Assembly (NCBI RefSeq): GCF_038561935.1
Contig: NZ_CP102770.1
Span: 2,046,001 to 2,110,000 of the forward strand
Length of the DNA stretch: 64,000 bases
Direction of reading: 5' to 3'
Source: Myxococcus stipitatus
GTDB taxonomy: Bacteria > Myxococcota > Myxococcia > Myxococcales > Myxococcaceae
Both the position numbers and the translations under genes were made by a program. Numbering within the stretch: position 1 is the first letter of the stretch; each line of letters begins with the position of its first letter. Shown here one piece after another: positions 8,408-16,314 of this stretch. The notes below the pieces were generated by a model, which worked only from the letters and a program-made list of their open reading frames with translations, ran no database searches and was not told where the DNA came from.

Positions 8408-9864
8408 TGACCAAGTTCTTTGTGCCACGAGCAGACCGGCGTCTCGGCGAGCGCTACGAGTTGGTCGAGTGCCTCGGCGACGGCTCGTACGGCTGGGTGT
8501 GGCGCGCGCAACGCCTCTCCGACGGCGCCATCGTCGCGGTGAAGATTCCGAAGGCACAGGGCAAGCGTAACGAGGAGCTCGCCGAGGGCTCGCCACTGGT
8601 CGGGCAGACGCCGCATCCGTGCGTCGTCGACGTCTACTGGATGGGGCGCGTCCCGCCGGAGCGCGAATGGTACGCAATCGAGATGGAGTACTTCCCCTCC
8701 ATCACGCTGGCCCAGCTGCTCGACAAAGGGGAAGAGGGATTCGTCGCCAGCTACGACAAGCTGCTCGGCGTCTTCGAGCAGGTGCTCGAAGGCTGCGCGC
8801 ACCTGCACCGAGTGGGCATGTCGCACGGTGACATCAAGCCGCAGAACATCCTCGTCTCCGCCGACCGCGTGAAGTTGACCGACTTCGGCTCGAGCGTCCT
8901 GCCTGAGGATATGTACGCGCGCACCCGGGAGAACGGCGGCACCATCCTTTACTCTGCACCCGAGATCGTTGGGGCAACGATGTCGACACGGGACAACAAC
9001 GCCCGCTTCCTGAGCGACATCTACAGCCTCGGCGTGCTGCTCTACCACCTCGTGACGGCGCGGCTCCCGCACGACACCTTGAGCCAGGTCGCCCGCCACG
9101 TGCCGTTCCCTCGCGCGCGCGAGGTCAACTCGTCGGTCTCGCAGCCACTCGACGAATTCATCGATCGCTGCCTGAAGCTCGCGCCCGATGAGCGCTGGCC
9201 GAGCGTCGATGCCATGCTCGACGCGTTCCGCGCCGTGCGACGCGCACAGCTCCAGTTCACGCCCACCCGCACCTTGGCGGTGCCGCGCGCGCCGCACGAG
9301 GACTGGTCGTCGCAGGCGGTGCGCCTCGTCGAGGCGGGCGATTACCGCGACGCGGAGCTGGTCGCACGCGCCGAGTTCGAGTCGACCCGCGACGCGCAGG
9401 CGTTCCTCCTCATGGTGCAGGCGTCGTATCGAGAGGGGCGCTATTTCGACTGCATCCGCGATCTCGAGGCCCGGCCGGATGTCGTCGACGCGCCGACGCC
9501 CACCGGCGCCGAGCTTCGACGCCTCGCGCTTTCGGCCTACCTCGAGGTACGCCAGGTGGATCGCGCCCGCGCGTTCGTCGAGCGGTGCTTGGCCGAGGCA
9601 CCCGACGCGCCCGATCTCCTCCTGAAGCACGCTTCAATCCTCGCGCTCGACGCCAAGTACGAGGACGCCGCTGAGCAGCTGATGGCGCTCAACCGAAGAC
9701 TGCCTGGGAAGCCTGCGATCCTCCGACGCCTCGTCGCCGTCTTCGAGCAGATGCGTGACACGGGCAAGGCGGCGGCCTTCCTGCGCGCGTACCAGAAGGC
9801 GGTGCCCGACGACCCGTGGGCGTCCTCGAAGGCCGAGCACTTCCGCGCGCTGGGGCTTGCATGA
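8404..9864 (+). CDS. Hanks-type Ser/Thr kinase with TPR-like C-terminal half
   Basis: This 486-residue protein has a kinase domain over residues 18-280: glycine loop GDGSYG (25-30), ATP lysine K47, catalytic loop HGDIKPQN (141-148), DFG (160-162) and APE (185-187). The usual HRD arginine is glycine, which suggests an RD-independent kinase not switched by activation-loop phosphorylation. From about residue 310 to the end, repeated helical pairs of about 34 residues (for example YRDAELVARAEFEST and YEDAAEQLMALN) look like TPRs. No transmembrane segment is visible, so it should be cytoplasmic, unlike many myxobacterial PknB-type kinases. ATGA overlaps on both sides tie it to the operon. It may sense damage or gate the effectors by phosphorylation (inference). 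Confidence 0.9.
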   Translation: MMTKFFVPRADRRLGERYELVECLGDGSYGWVWRAQRLSDGAIVAVKIPKAQGKRNEELAEGSPLVGQTPHPCVVDVYWMGRVPPEREWYAIEMEYFPSITLAQLLDKGEEGFVASYDKLLGVFEQVLEGCAHLHRVGMSHGDIKPQNILVSADRVKLTDFGSSVLPEDMYARTRENGGTILYSAPEIVGATMSTRDNNARFLSDIYSLGVLLYHLVTARLPHDTLSQVARHVPFPRAREVNSSVSQPLDEFIDRCLKLAPDERWPSVDAMLDAFRAVRRAQLQFTPTRTLAVPRAPHEDWSSQAVRLVEAGDYRDAELVARAEFESTRDAQAFLLMVQASYREGRYFDCIRDLEARPDVVDAPTPTGAELRRLALSAYLEVRQVDRARAFVERCLAEAPDAPDLLLKHASILALDAKYEDAAEQLMALNRRLPGKPAILRRLVAVFEQMRDTGKAAAFLRAYQKAVPDDPWASSKAEHFRALGLA

Positions 9865-11198
9865 TCTCGCCAACCACACCCGGAGGCTATGACCCGGTGA
9901 CGCTGGTCCACTGGCTCTGGTGGAAGCTCCGGTGCCATGAGGGCTCGGCGGAGGACTTCCAGAAGCTGTTCGAGAACGTCATCAAGCGGGCGCAGCCGGA
10001 GTTCATGCAGATCCGGCCGTATGGGAACATCGGCGATCGCAAGTGCGACGGCCTCTTCTTCGAGGAGGGCGTCGTGTTCCAGGTGTACTCGCCCGACGAG
10101 CTGAAGCAGTCGGAGGTGCAGGCGAAGATCGAAGAGGACATCGCCGGCGCCGTTGGCCACTGGGGCGACAAGGGACTGAGGCGCTGGACGTTCGTTTACA
10201 ACTGCCGGCGCGGGCTCGCGCCCGACATCCCGGCCACGCTGAAGGCGCAGCAGGCCAAGTACCCGAACGTCATGCTCGACCACATGAGTAGCGACGCGCT
10301 CTGGGAGAAGGCCCGCGGGCTCAGCGTCCAGCAGCGCAGCGAGATCCTCGGCGCTCCCTTCGGGTACGAGCATCTGTTCCTGCTGCCGGACGGGACGGCA
10401 GGGGACGCCGCCGACAAGATCCGTCGTGGCCAGTTCGTCGTGGTTCACGACGTGATGTCGCCCATCAACCTGCAGGCGGCGGTCAGCGCGATGTCGCCGG
10501 ACGTTCCGCTTGGCCCCGCGCTCCACATCCGTCCCAGCGGATCGACATGGAAGGGGGGGCTGCCCGACGAGTGGCGTGCGGCCGCCGAGCAGCAGCGACT
10601 CATCGTCCGAGAGGCCATCGAGAAGAGCCGCGACCTCCTTCCAAGATTCGCGGTGTTCAGTCTGGCGCCCGTCGCGTTGGCAGCGCACCTCGGCTTCCTC
10701 TTCAGCGACCGCGTCGAGGTGCGCGCGTTTCAGTTCGACCGCGAACGCTCGGAGTGGAGCTGGCCGTCGAACGAGGACAACGAGTCCGTGCAGGTCGCCA
10801 CGACCGGCATTCCGGCCGCAACGGTCAACGATGCCTGTGAGGTCACGCTACGCCTCTCCATCAGCGCACGCGTCCCGGAGACCGATGCCCAGGCGGGCGC
10901 GCCGGGCGCGGCTCATCACGTGGAGATTCACGTCCCAGAGCCGAGCAAGACTTGGCTCTGCTCCGGCGCTCGGCTTCGGGCTGCCGCGAAGCAGATCCAC
11001 GACACGCTGGCAGCGCTGCGCGATCGCTTCCCCGAATGCACGAGGGTCCACGTCTTCGCAGCGGTGCCCACGCCCGTTGCGATTGCGCTCGGTCAGGCCG
11101 TCAACCCTCGGATGGACCCACCGGTCGCGCTGTACGAGTACTCGCGCCAACGATCTCCTCGGTATCGGTACGCGCTGACTTTGGAGGAGGCTTCGTGA
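9861..11198 (+). CDS. CBASS-type effector: restriction-like N-terminus and SAVED domain
   Basis: This 445-residue protein starts at an ATGA overlap with the kinase. Residues 30-110 carry GDRKCDGLFFEEGVVFQVYS, the acid-strand/QVY pattern of a restriction-endonuclease-like domain found at the front of several multi-gene defence proteins. The usual catalytic lysine is not apparent after the glutamine, so activity is uncertain. The C-terminal 190 residues fit SAVED, the CARF-like cyclic-oligonucleotide sensor: they include FAVFSLAPVALAAHLGF, KTWLCSGARL and a late VHVFAAVPTPVAIALGQ strand-helix followed by MDPPVALYEY. SAVED binds products of CD-NTases and turns on a linked effector (known from Cap4). 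The next gene is such a CD-NTase, so this is most likely its effector. Confidence 0.8.
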   Translation: MISPTTPGGYDPVTLVHWLWWKLRCHEGSAEDFQKLFENVIKRAQPEFMQIRPYGNIGDRKCDGLFFEEGVVFQVYSPDELKQSEVQAKIEEDIAGAVGHWGDKGLRRWTFVYNCRRGLAPDIPATLKAQQAKYPNVMLDHMSSDALWEKARGLSVQQRSEILGAPFGYEHLFLLPDGTAGDAADKIRRGQFVVVHDVMSPINLQAAVSAMSPDVPLGPALHIRPSGSTWKGGLPDEWRAAAEQQRLIVREAIEKSRDLLPRFAVFSLAPVALAAHLGFLFSDRVEVRAFQFDRERSEWSWPSNEDNESVQVATTGIPAATVNDACEVTLRLSISARVPETDAQAGAPGAAHHVEIHVPEPSKTWLCSGARLRAAAKQIHDTLAALRDRFPECTRVHVFAAVPTPVAIALGQAVNPRMDPPVALYEYSRQRSPRYRYALTLEEAS

Positions 11199-12520
11199 AC
11201 AAGACCCCCGAAGAGTTCCTGCGTTCCGTTCTCGACGAGCAGACGCTGAAAGAGGACTCGCCCGAGCGCACGGCGCTGCTCGCTGAACACGAGCAGGTCC
11301 GCAGCCTTCTCGTCTCGAGCCTCACCGACGCGAAGCCCCTCGTCGAAGTCGGCGGCTCGATAGCCAAGGGCACCCTGGTGCGCGCCGGCTACGACCTCGA
11401 CACCATCTGCTACTTCGCCAATGACGACGACGGCGCGGGCAAGACGCTGCGGGAGATCCGAGACAGCGTCGAGGCGGCGCTGAAGAAGGAGTACGTCGTG
11501 AAGGCGAAGCGCTCGGCGCTCCGGCTCACCGGACGCAAGAAGGGTTCGATGGACTTCACGGTCGACGTCGTGCCCGGACGCTACGTCGACAACACCAAGC
11601 AGGACGTCTTCTTGTTCCAAGAGGGCGGCGACAAGGAGCGCCTGAAGACGAACCTTCGAAAGCACATCGACCACATCAAGGGCAGCGGGCACACTGACAT
11701 CATCCGGCTCGTGAAGGTCTGGAAGCTCCGCGCGGACCTCGACATCAAGACCTTCGTGCTCGAGCTGCTGGTCATCGAGGCGCTCAAGACCTCGACAGCA
11801 TGCGGCCTCGAGGGTCGGCTCGTGGCGTTCTGGAAGGCGCTCCGCGACGACATCGACGACCTGAAGATCGAGGATCCAGCGAACCCCACGGGAAACGATC
11901 TCGCTAGCATCTTCGGTGACGATGAGCGCGAGACGCTCTCGGCAGCAGCAACCGTGGCGCTCGACCTCGTCGACGCGGGGGACTGGGAGGCACTGTTCGG
12001 CAAGATCGGCACGATCGAGAAGCCCGAGAACCGTGCCATCGTCTCTCCGCGCGCGCTCCTTGCGCTCGGGGACACCTCCCATGCGCAACAGCACTCGTGG
12101 CCCGTGCATCGCGGCCAGCAGTACACGGCCACCGTGAAGTGCCGCGCGTCCTCGCGGCGGGGGAAGAGCTTCGATCTGAACAGCGATGGATGGCCCGTCA
12201 CCGAGGAGACGAACTTCCGGTTCGAGGCGGCGACGAATGTGCCCGCCCCATTTCAGGTGCGATGGCAGGTGGTGAACACCGGAGCGCACGCCAAGGAGGT
12301 CGGGGGGCTTCGCGGCGAGTTCATCGAGGCGAGGACGAACGCTGGTGATCCGTCGTCGGGTCTCGTTCACCGCGAGTCGGCTTCGTACACGGGCAAGCAC
12401 TGGGTCGAGGCCTTCATCCTGAAGGACGGCGTGCTCTGGGCGCGCAGCGGACGCTTCTTTGTGAACATCGTCAGCCGAAAGCGCCGTAGATCCTTCTGGG
12501 GATGGGGGCGCGCTGCATGA
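11195..12520 (+). CDS. CD-NTase (cGAS/DncV-like) with C-terminal sensor domain
   Basis: This 441-residue protein starts at a GTG with GGAGGAGG upstream; the start overlaps the previous stop as GTGA. The nucleotidyltransferase signature is complete: GS at 54-55 in GGSIAKGT, DLD at 67-69 and the third aspartate (about 124) in MDFTVDVVPG. A helical middle contains TDIIRLVKVWK. The last 125 residues (from HSWPVHRGQQYTATVKC, with FRFEAATNVPAPFQVRWQV and GKHWVEAFIL) match the AGS-C/SMODS C-terminal sensor pattern. CD-NTases make cyclic di- or oligonucleotides in response to phage, and the adjacent SAVED protein should read the product. No Cap2/Cap3 ancillary genes are seen next to it, so this would be a core-only CBASS embedded in a larger operon. 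Confidence 0.9.
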   Translation: MNKTPEEFLRSVLDEQTLKEDSPERTALLAEHEQVRSLLVSSLTDAKPLVEVGGSIAKGTLVRAGYDLDTICYFANDDDGAGKTLREIRDSVEAALKKEYVVKAKRSALRLTGRKKGSMDFTVDVVPGRYVDNTKQDVFLFQEGGDKERLKTNLRKHIDHIKGSGHTDIIRLVKVWKLRADLDIKTFVLELLVIEALKTSTACGLEGRLVAFWKALRDDIDDLKIEDPANPTGNDLASIFGDDERETLSAAATVALDLVDAGDWEALFGKIGTIEKPENRAIVSPRALLALGDTSHAQQHSWPVHRGQQYTATVKCRASSRRGKSFDLNSDGWPVTEETNFRFEAATNVPAPFQVRWQVVNTGAHAKEVGGLRGEFIEARTNAGDPSSGLVHRESASYTGKHWVEAFILKDGVLWARSGRFFVNIVSRKRRRSFWGWGRAA

Positions 12521-12975
12521 GCTTCGTGTTCAACCGAGTGAGGTACGAGGATCTGAACGCACGGCAGCAGGAGGCCTTCAACTTCCAGAAAGTCTCTGCC
12601 GTGCTCGCGGACTACGGCTTCGTGACCTTGCGGTTGTCGAGCGACTGGCAGGGCGCTGACTTCATCGCGCAGCATCGCGACGGGGAATTCTTGAAGGTTC
12701 AGTTGAAGGGCCGCCTGTCGTTCTTCAAGAAGTACAAGGGGCGAGACCTCTACGTTTGCTTCCCGAACGAAGGCGACTGGTTCATCTACCCGCACGACGA
12801 GCTGCTGGCCCGAGTCCTCAGCGAGACGAAGATGGGGGAGTCGGACTCCTGGCAGCAGAAGGGCGGGTACACCTACCCGGGCCTCTCGAAGACGATGCGC
12901 GAGCTCCTCGAGCCATATCGACTGCAGGTTGGCGAAGCGCGAGGCATGCCCGTCGCGGAAGAGCCGTCTCCGTGA
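12517..12975 (+). CDS. Small PD-(D/E)XK-like protein, last gene of the defence operon
   Basis: This 152-residue protein starts at an ATGA overlap with the CD-NTase. Residues 24-70 read as helix, strand, acid (GADFIAQ, D48), then a second strand FLKVQLKGR with Q62-x-K64, a PD-(D/E)XK core in which glutamine replaces the second acid. DLYVCFPNEGDWFIYPH (about 80-96) is a further strand pair seen in related nucleases. The C-terminus is low-complexity and proline-rich. It may be an extra effector nuclease or a DNA/RNA-binding relic. No gene follows in the same direction for 1.4 kb, so it ends the operon. Confidence 0.75.
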   Translation: MSFVFNRVRYEDLNARQQEAFNFQKVSAVLADYGFVTLRLSSDWQGADFIAQHRDGEFLKVQLKGRLSFFKKYKGRDLYVCFPNEGDWFIYPHDELLARVLSETKMGESDSWQQKGGYTYPGLSKTMRELLEPYRLQVGEARGMPVAEEPSP

Positions 12976-13382
12976 TGAGGCCAACGCGCGACCTGGTCGC
13001 GCTGCCACCTCCGAGGGATGGAGGAGCCCACGACCACCCGCGTGTCTCACCACCTCGACCACAAGTCGCTGCGCCTAGTCACGGGCGCGAAGGCCGACTT
13101 CGGCGAGGGGCGGCACGCGGGACCGCGCCCCGATGATCAACAGTCCCACCCCGCGCGGGACAGTTGATCGCCCGGTCACGGTCCCGGAAACCGAGGGTCG
13201 GCTGTTAACCGCCTCTCGGCTTCTCTCTCCCCGTGGGCACGAGAAGAGAGCGCGAACGCCGACCCGCGCGCCCTCGACGTGTGCCTCTTCACGCTGGTGG
13301 CGCTCTCAGCGCGATCGCCGTCCCGGCGCGCGCGACGCTCGCCGGCGCGCAAACCCTCGGGGAATCAGGGGAGAAAAGGCAA
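12976..13382. other. Gene-poor gap after the defence operon
   Basis: About 400 bases with no supportable gene. Open frames here show no start with a ribosome site and have arginine/proline-rich translations typical of noise in high-GC DNA. No clear terminator follows the last defence gene. The stretch separates the + strand operon from the - strand tRNA block. Confidence 0.6.
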
Positions 13383-13410
13383 CGGCCCCGGAGATCGCTC
13401 TCAGGGGCCG
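13383..13410 (-). terminator. Rho-independent terminator of the tRNA array
   Basis: CGGCCCC pairs with GGGGCCG (7 bp), then a G-A mismatch, then GAGA/TCTC around a TCGC loop. On the - strand the hairpin is followed by TTGCCTTTTCT. It lies just downstream of tRNA-Asn, the last gene of the array. Confidence 0.7.
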
Positions 13411-13453
13411 CTGTTAAAAGGTGCGGGGTCGCGTTTCCGCAACCCCGCTTGAA

Positions 13454-13528
<75 letters not shown>

Positions 13529-13545
13529 ATGTGTTGCGTGAAAAG

Positions 13546-13617
13546 AACCGGAGGCAGGCTTTGCACCTGCGCCTGCGGAGTCAGAGTCCGCCATCCTGCT
13601 GATTAGACGACTCCGGT
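13546..13617 (-). tRNA. tRNA-Gln (CUG) with non-canonical D and T loops
   Basis: Acceptor ACCGGAG pairs perfectly with CTCCGGT. The D stem is GTC/GAT with loop TAATCAGCAG, which has no GG pair. The anticodon stem GCGGA/TCCGC carries loop CTCTGAC, giving CUG. The T stem GCAGG/CCTGC has loop TGCAAAG. The apparent discriminator is T rather than the usual G of glutamine tRNAs, and CCA is not encoded. Stems are intact, so it does not look decayed, but charging by GlnRS is uncertain. Confidence 0.8.
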
Positions 13618-13623
13618 ATGAGA

Positions 13624-13694
13624 TACCTCCGGAGGGATTCGAACCCTCGCCGTCCGCTTAAGAGGCGGATGCTCTTCCAATGAGCTACGGAGGC
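13624..13694 (-). tRNA. tRNA-Lys (CUU)
   Basis: Acceptor GCCTCCG pairs with CGGAGGT. The D loop ATTGGAA has the GG pair. The anticodon stem TCCGC/GCGGA has loop CTCTTAA, giving CUU. The T loop TTCGAAT is canonical and the discriminator is A. CCA is not encoded. It reads AAG codons. Confidence 0.93.
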
Positions 13695-13749
13695 GTGTTG
13701 TCCGCCGTCCCCGCTGCGAGCGGACGGCATGGATTCACCACGATGACAG

Positions 13750-13820
13750 TCGGGGTACTCGGACTCGAACCGAGATTTCTCGCGTATCAGACGAGTGCCC
13801 TACCCTTGAGCGATACCCCG
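13750..13820 (-). tRNA. tRNA-Ile (GAU)
   Basis: Acceptor CGGGGTA pairs with TACCCCG. The D loop AAGGGTA contains GG. The anticodon loop CTGATAC gives GAU and the T loop TTCGAGT is canonical. CCA is not encoded. In most bacteria the Ile-GAU tRNA is in the rRNA operons; this copy is in a separate array. Confidence 0.92.
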
Positions 13821-13864
13821 TGACTTGTGTGAAGCGGAGCGCTGCGGACCGCGCTCGTGCTGCA

Positions 13865-13950
13865 TGGGGACGCTGGGAGTTGAACCCAGCGGGCCCTGAC
13901 GGGCTCGGGCTCTACAGGCCCGTGCGTCTTCCCTAACGCGCTACGTCCCC
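13865..13950 (-). tRNA. tRNA-Tyr (GUA), class II with long variable arm
   Basis: Acceptor GGGGACG pairs with CGTCCCC. The anticodon stem CGGGC/GCCCG has loop CTGTAGA, giving GUA. A long variable arm follows, as expected for bacterial tyrosine tRNA, then a T arm GCTGGG/CCCAGC with loop TTCAACT. It is the first (5') tRNA of the array. Confidence 0.93.
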
Positions 13951-13977
13951 GGAGGAGCGGGGCCCCAGAAAGCCGAA

Positions 13978-14008
13978 AGGCCGGGTCCCCTGGATGGGAG
14001 CCCGGCCT
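13978..14008 (-). terminator. Hairpin between the small-peptide gene and tRNA-Tyr
   Basis: AGGCCGGG pairs with CCCGGCCT (8 bp) around a 15-base loop; on the - strand it is followed by TTCGGCTTTCT. It lies 38 bases after the stop of the 52-residue peptide gene and before tRNA-Tyr, so the peptide and the tRNAs may be separate transcripts. Confidence 0.6.
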
Positions 14009-14045
14009 CTGCATGGCTTGGCGCACCGTTGGTGGAGCGCGAGCG

Positions 14046-14204
14046 TCAGCAGGGTACGGGCGGCTGGCCGTGAATCTGGCCAAATCCCACGATGCACTTC
14101 GAGCCGATGCTCACGATGGAGCAGGAGGCGGCGTCGAACTGGTTCCAGAGGCTGTTGCGATAGCTGCGTTTCATCGGATTCGTCTGCACCGTCAACATCG
14201 TCAT
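14046..14204 (-). CDS. Conserved 52-residue peptide, intact copy
   Basis: The start is fixed by a strong GAAAGGAG eight bases before the ATG. The product begins MTMLTVQTNPMKRSYRNS, has a middle DAASCS then SIGSKCIVGFG, and ends PPVPC, with three cysteines. It has no signal peptide or membrane segment. It is real rather than chance because a second copy at 29973-30086 shares the ribosome site, the TNPMKR block and the SIGSK.IVG block. Both copies lie just upstream of tRNA genes on the same strand. Function is unknown; a peptide precursor, toxin or leader-type peptide are all possible. Confidence 0.7.
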   Translation of the reverse strand: MTMLTVQTNPMKRSYRNSLWNQFDAASCSIVSIGSKCIVGFGQIHGQPPVPC

Positions 14205-14392
14205 GGTCGCCGCTCCTTTCATCGGAAATCGACGGCGATGGATTCTCGTCCCTGACAGGTATCTGATGATTTCGCGGGCTTCAGGGCTGCGCGGTCGATG
14301 ATGGCCTGGATGTGTCCGTCGCCCAAGTCCGCGACCGGACTGTTCGGGCACTGGCGTGTGTGTCCATCCGTTTCGGAGTACATGGGGGCATC

Positions 14393-15208
14393 ATGAGTCG
14401 TCCGGAACATGGCGAAGAGGGGAGCACCGAAGCACTCATCCAGGTCGCGCTGTCGGGGGACGAAGATGACGAGCGAGCCTGGGAGGCCATCTGGACATTG
14501 CGGCGTCGGGCGACGCGCGAAGTGATGGATGCCGCCATTCAGCTGCTCGGCGACTCGTCCGCGAAGGCGCGAGGGCGCGGCGCGGATGTTCTTGGCCAGC
14601 TTGGCGCTGGGCGGCCCGTCTTCTCAGCGGAACGTGGCGACGCGCTGCTGGAGTTGCTTCGGCGGGAGAGCGAGCCCAGGGTCCTCCTCTCCGCGGGCGT
14701 CGCATTGGGGCACCTGGTGGAGCCTCGCGCTCTGTCTGCGCTCATCCGCCTGGCCAGTCATCCCTCCGCCGAGGCTCGCTGCGGGGCGGTGCATGGGCTG
14801 GCGGTCCTGGATTCGCCAGAATCGGTGGAGGCGCTCATCCAGCTTTCGGCCGACGAGGACCGCGATGTCCGGGACTGGGCAACCTTTGCCCTGGGGACGC
14901 TCAGGGAAGAGTGCGACACGCCCCAACTGCGTGATGCGCTCGCGGCACGCCTCGGTGACGAGGACTGGGAGATTGCCAGTGAGGCCCTGGTGGGACTGGC
15001 GATACGCCAGGACCCTCGTGCTGTCGAACCCGTGCGCGCCGCGCTTTCTGGCGACCGTGTGACGGTGTACGTGCTCGAGGCCGCTGCGGCCCTGGGCACC
15101 CCGGACTTCCATCCGCTCCTCCTCGCCCTTCGTGATGCCGGCGGCCCCGCGGATGGCTACTTCTCGAAGGTCCTGGATGAGGTCATCGCCCGATTCGAGC
15201 AGAAGTGA
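14393..15208 (+). CDS. HEAT-repeat protein
   Basis: A 271-residue protein from the ATG at 14393 (a GGGGG lies a few bases upstream; an alternative start at 14312 would add 27 unlike residues). It is built almost entirely of HEAT/PBS-lyase-type helical pairs of about 30 residues, such as SSAKARGRGADVLGQL, SAEARCGAVHGLAVL, DRDVRDWATFALGTL and DWEIASEALVGLAI. There is no signal peptide. Such scaffolds bind proteins; the partner is unknown. It stands alone on the + strand, divergent from the peptide gene. Confidence 0.85.
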   Translation: MSRPEHGEEGSTEALIQVALSGDEDDERAWEAIWTLRRRATREVMDAAIQLLGDSSAKARGRGADVLGQLGAGRPVFSAERGDALLELLRRESEPRVLLSAGVALGHLVEPRALSALIRLASHPSAEARCGAVHGLAVLDSPESVEALIQLSADEDRDVRDWATFALGTLREECDTPQLRDALAARLGDEDWEIASEALVGLAIRQDPRAVEPVRAALSGDRVTVYVLEAAAALGTPDFHPLLLALRDAGGPADGYFSKVLDEVIARFEQK

Positions 15209-15319
15209 CCTGCCTCCCTCCCTCGGCGGAGGGCTGTTCCCCGTCGATAACGAGCCGAGCGACCCCGAAGGCTTCCCTTCGGAGCCACCCTACATCGCTC
15301 AGGGCCTCAACCCGACTGC

Positions 15320-16246
15320 CTACTTGCCCTTGGTGGCCGGTGCGTCGAAGAACTCGGTGACCATGGACAGCAGCCAGTCCACGCGGCTCACGAGCGTCAC
15401 GTGGGTGGTGCCCGGGAGCACGGCGAGCCGGGCGCGAGGCAGTCCGTGGAGGTCGCCCGCCACGCCTCCCCCCAGCAGGCGGAACATCTCCACCGTGTGC
15501 TCCGGGAGGGTGATGTCCGCATCACCAATCATCAGCAGGGAAGGGGCCTGAATCCCTCGGACGGCTTCCGCGGGCCAGCCGACGAACGTGGTGTCCAGCT
15601 GCTTCACCTTCTCGATGAGCGCGGCCCAGTTCTCGGGCTGGGGGGCCACCCGGGCGTACTCCTTCTGGAAGGGAGAACCCGCGAGGTGCTCTGGCTTGAG
15701 CTGCTTCCAGACGTCGATGAGCTCGGGGTAGGTGCCCTCCGTCCGATAGCCGGCTCCCCCCGCGTACACGAACCTGCGCACCAGTCGAGGGTGACGCATC
15801 GCCAGCTGCAGCGCGATGCCGCCGCCCATGCTGTAGCCCAGGAAGTCCGCCTTCTTGATGCCCAACTGCCCCAGCAGCGCGGCGGTGTCCTCGGCCATCT
15901 GCTCGTAGGTCAGGGGACGATTCGTGTCGGCCGTGTGCCCATGCGCCTGCTGCTCGATGGCGATGACCTGCCGTGTCTTGGCCAGCTCAGGCATCAGCTT
16001 CCCGAAGTCCACCTCCACCGTGGACAGGGCCCCATGGAGCAGCACCACCGGCTGCCCCTTGCCGTGAATCTCGTAATACATCTGGAGGCCGTTCACCGTC
16101 GCGTAGCGGCCCTGGGGCTTCGTGGGTGCACTCTTTCCCGCGGCGAGGCCCGGCTCGGCGCGCGCCGCGGGGGCGATGGCCAGGGCCAACAGGGTGACGG
16201 CGATGGTCGCCAGGACGCTCAATGACTTCTGGGTGGTCGAGTTCAT
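15320..16246 (-). CDS. Secreted alpha/beta hydrolase
   Basis: This 308-residue protein starts at MNSTTQK and has a signal peptide ending near ARAEP. The fold is complete: oxyanion segment VVLLHGALS, nucleophile elbow GYSMGG, acid in IGDADITLPEH and histidine in PGTTHVTL. That makes a standard Ser-Asp-His triad of the carboxylesterase/lactonase type. The substrate is unknown. It is transcribed towards the HEAT-repeat gene. Upstream is the VOC gene on the same strand, 68 bp away, so the two may share a transcript. Confidence 0.9.
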   Translation of the reverse strand: MNSTTQKSLSVLATIAVTLLALAIAPAARAEPGLAAGKSAPTKPQGRYATVNGLQMYYEIHGKGQPVVLLHGALSTVEVDFGKLMPELAKTRQVIAIEQQAHGHTADTNRPLTYEQMAEDTAALLGQLGIKKADFLGYSMGGGIALQLAMRHPRLVRRFVYAGGAGYRTEGTYPELIDVWKQLKPEHLAGSPFQKEYARVAPQPENWAALIEKVKQLDTTFVGWPAEAVRGIQAPSLLMIGDADITLPEHTVEMFRLLGGGVAGDLHGLPRARLAVLPGTTHVTLVSRVDWLLSMVTEFFDAPATKGK

Positions 16247-16314
16247 GGGTCTGCTTGTGGTTGAGGTCGACACGCCTCGATGGTTGTCCATCCAGCCTGT
16301 CGAGGTTTGTCTGC

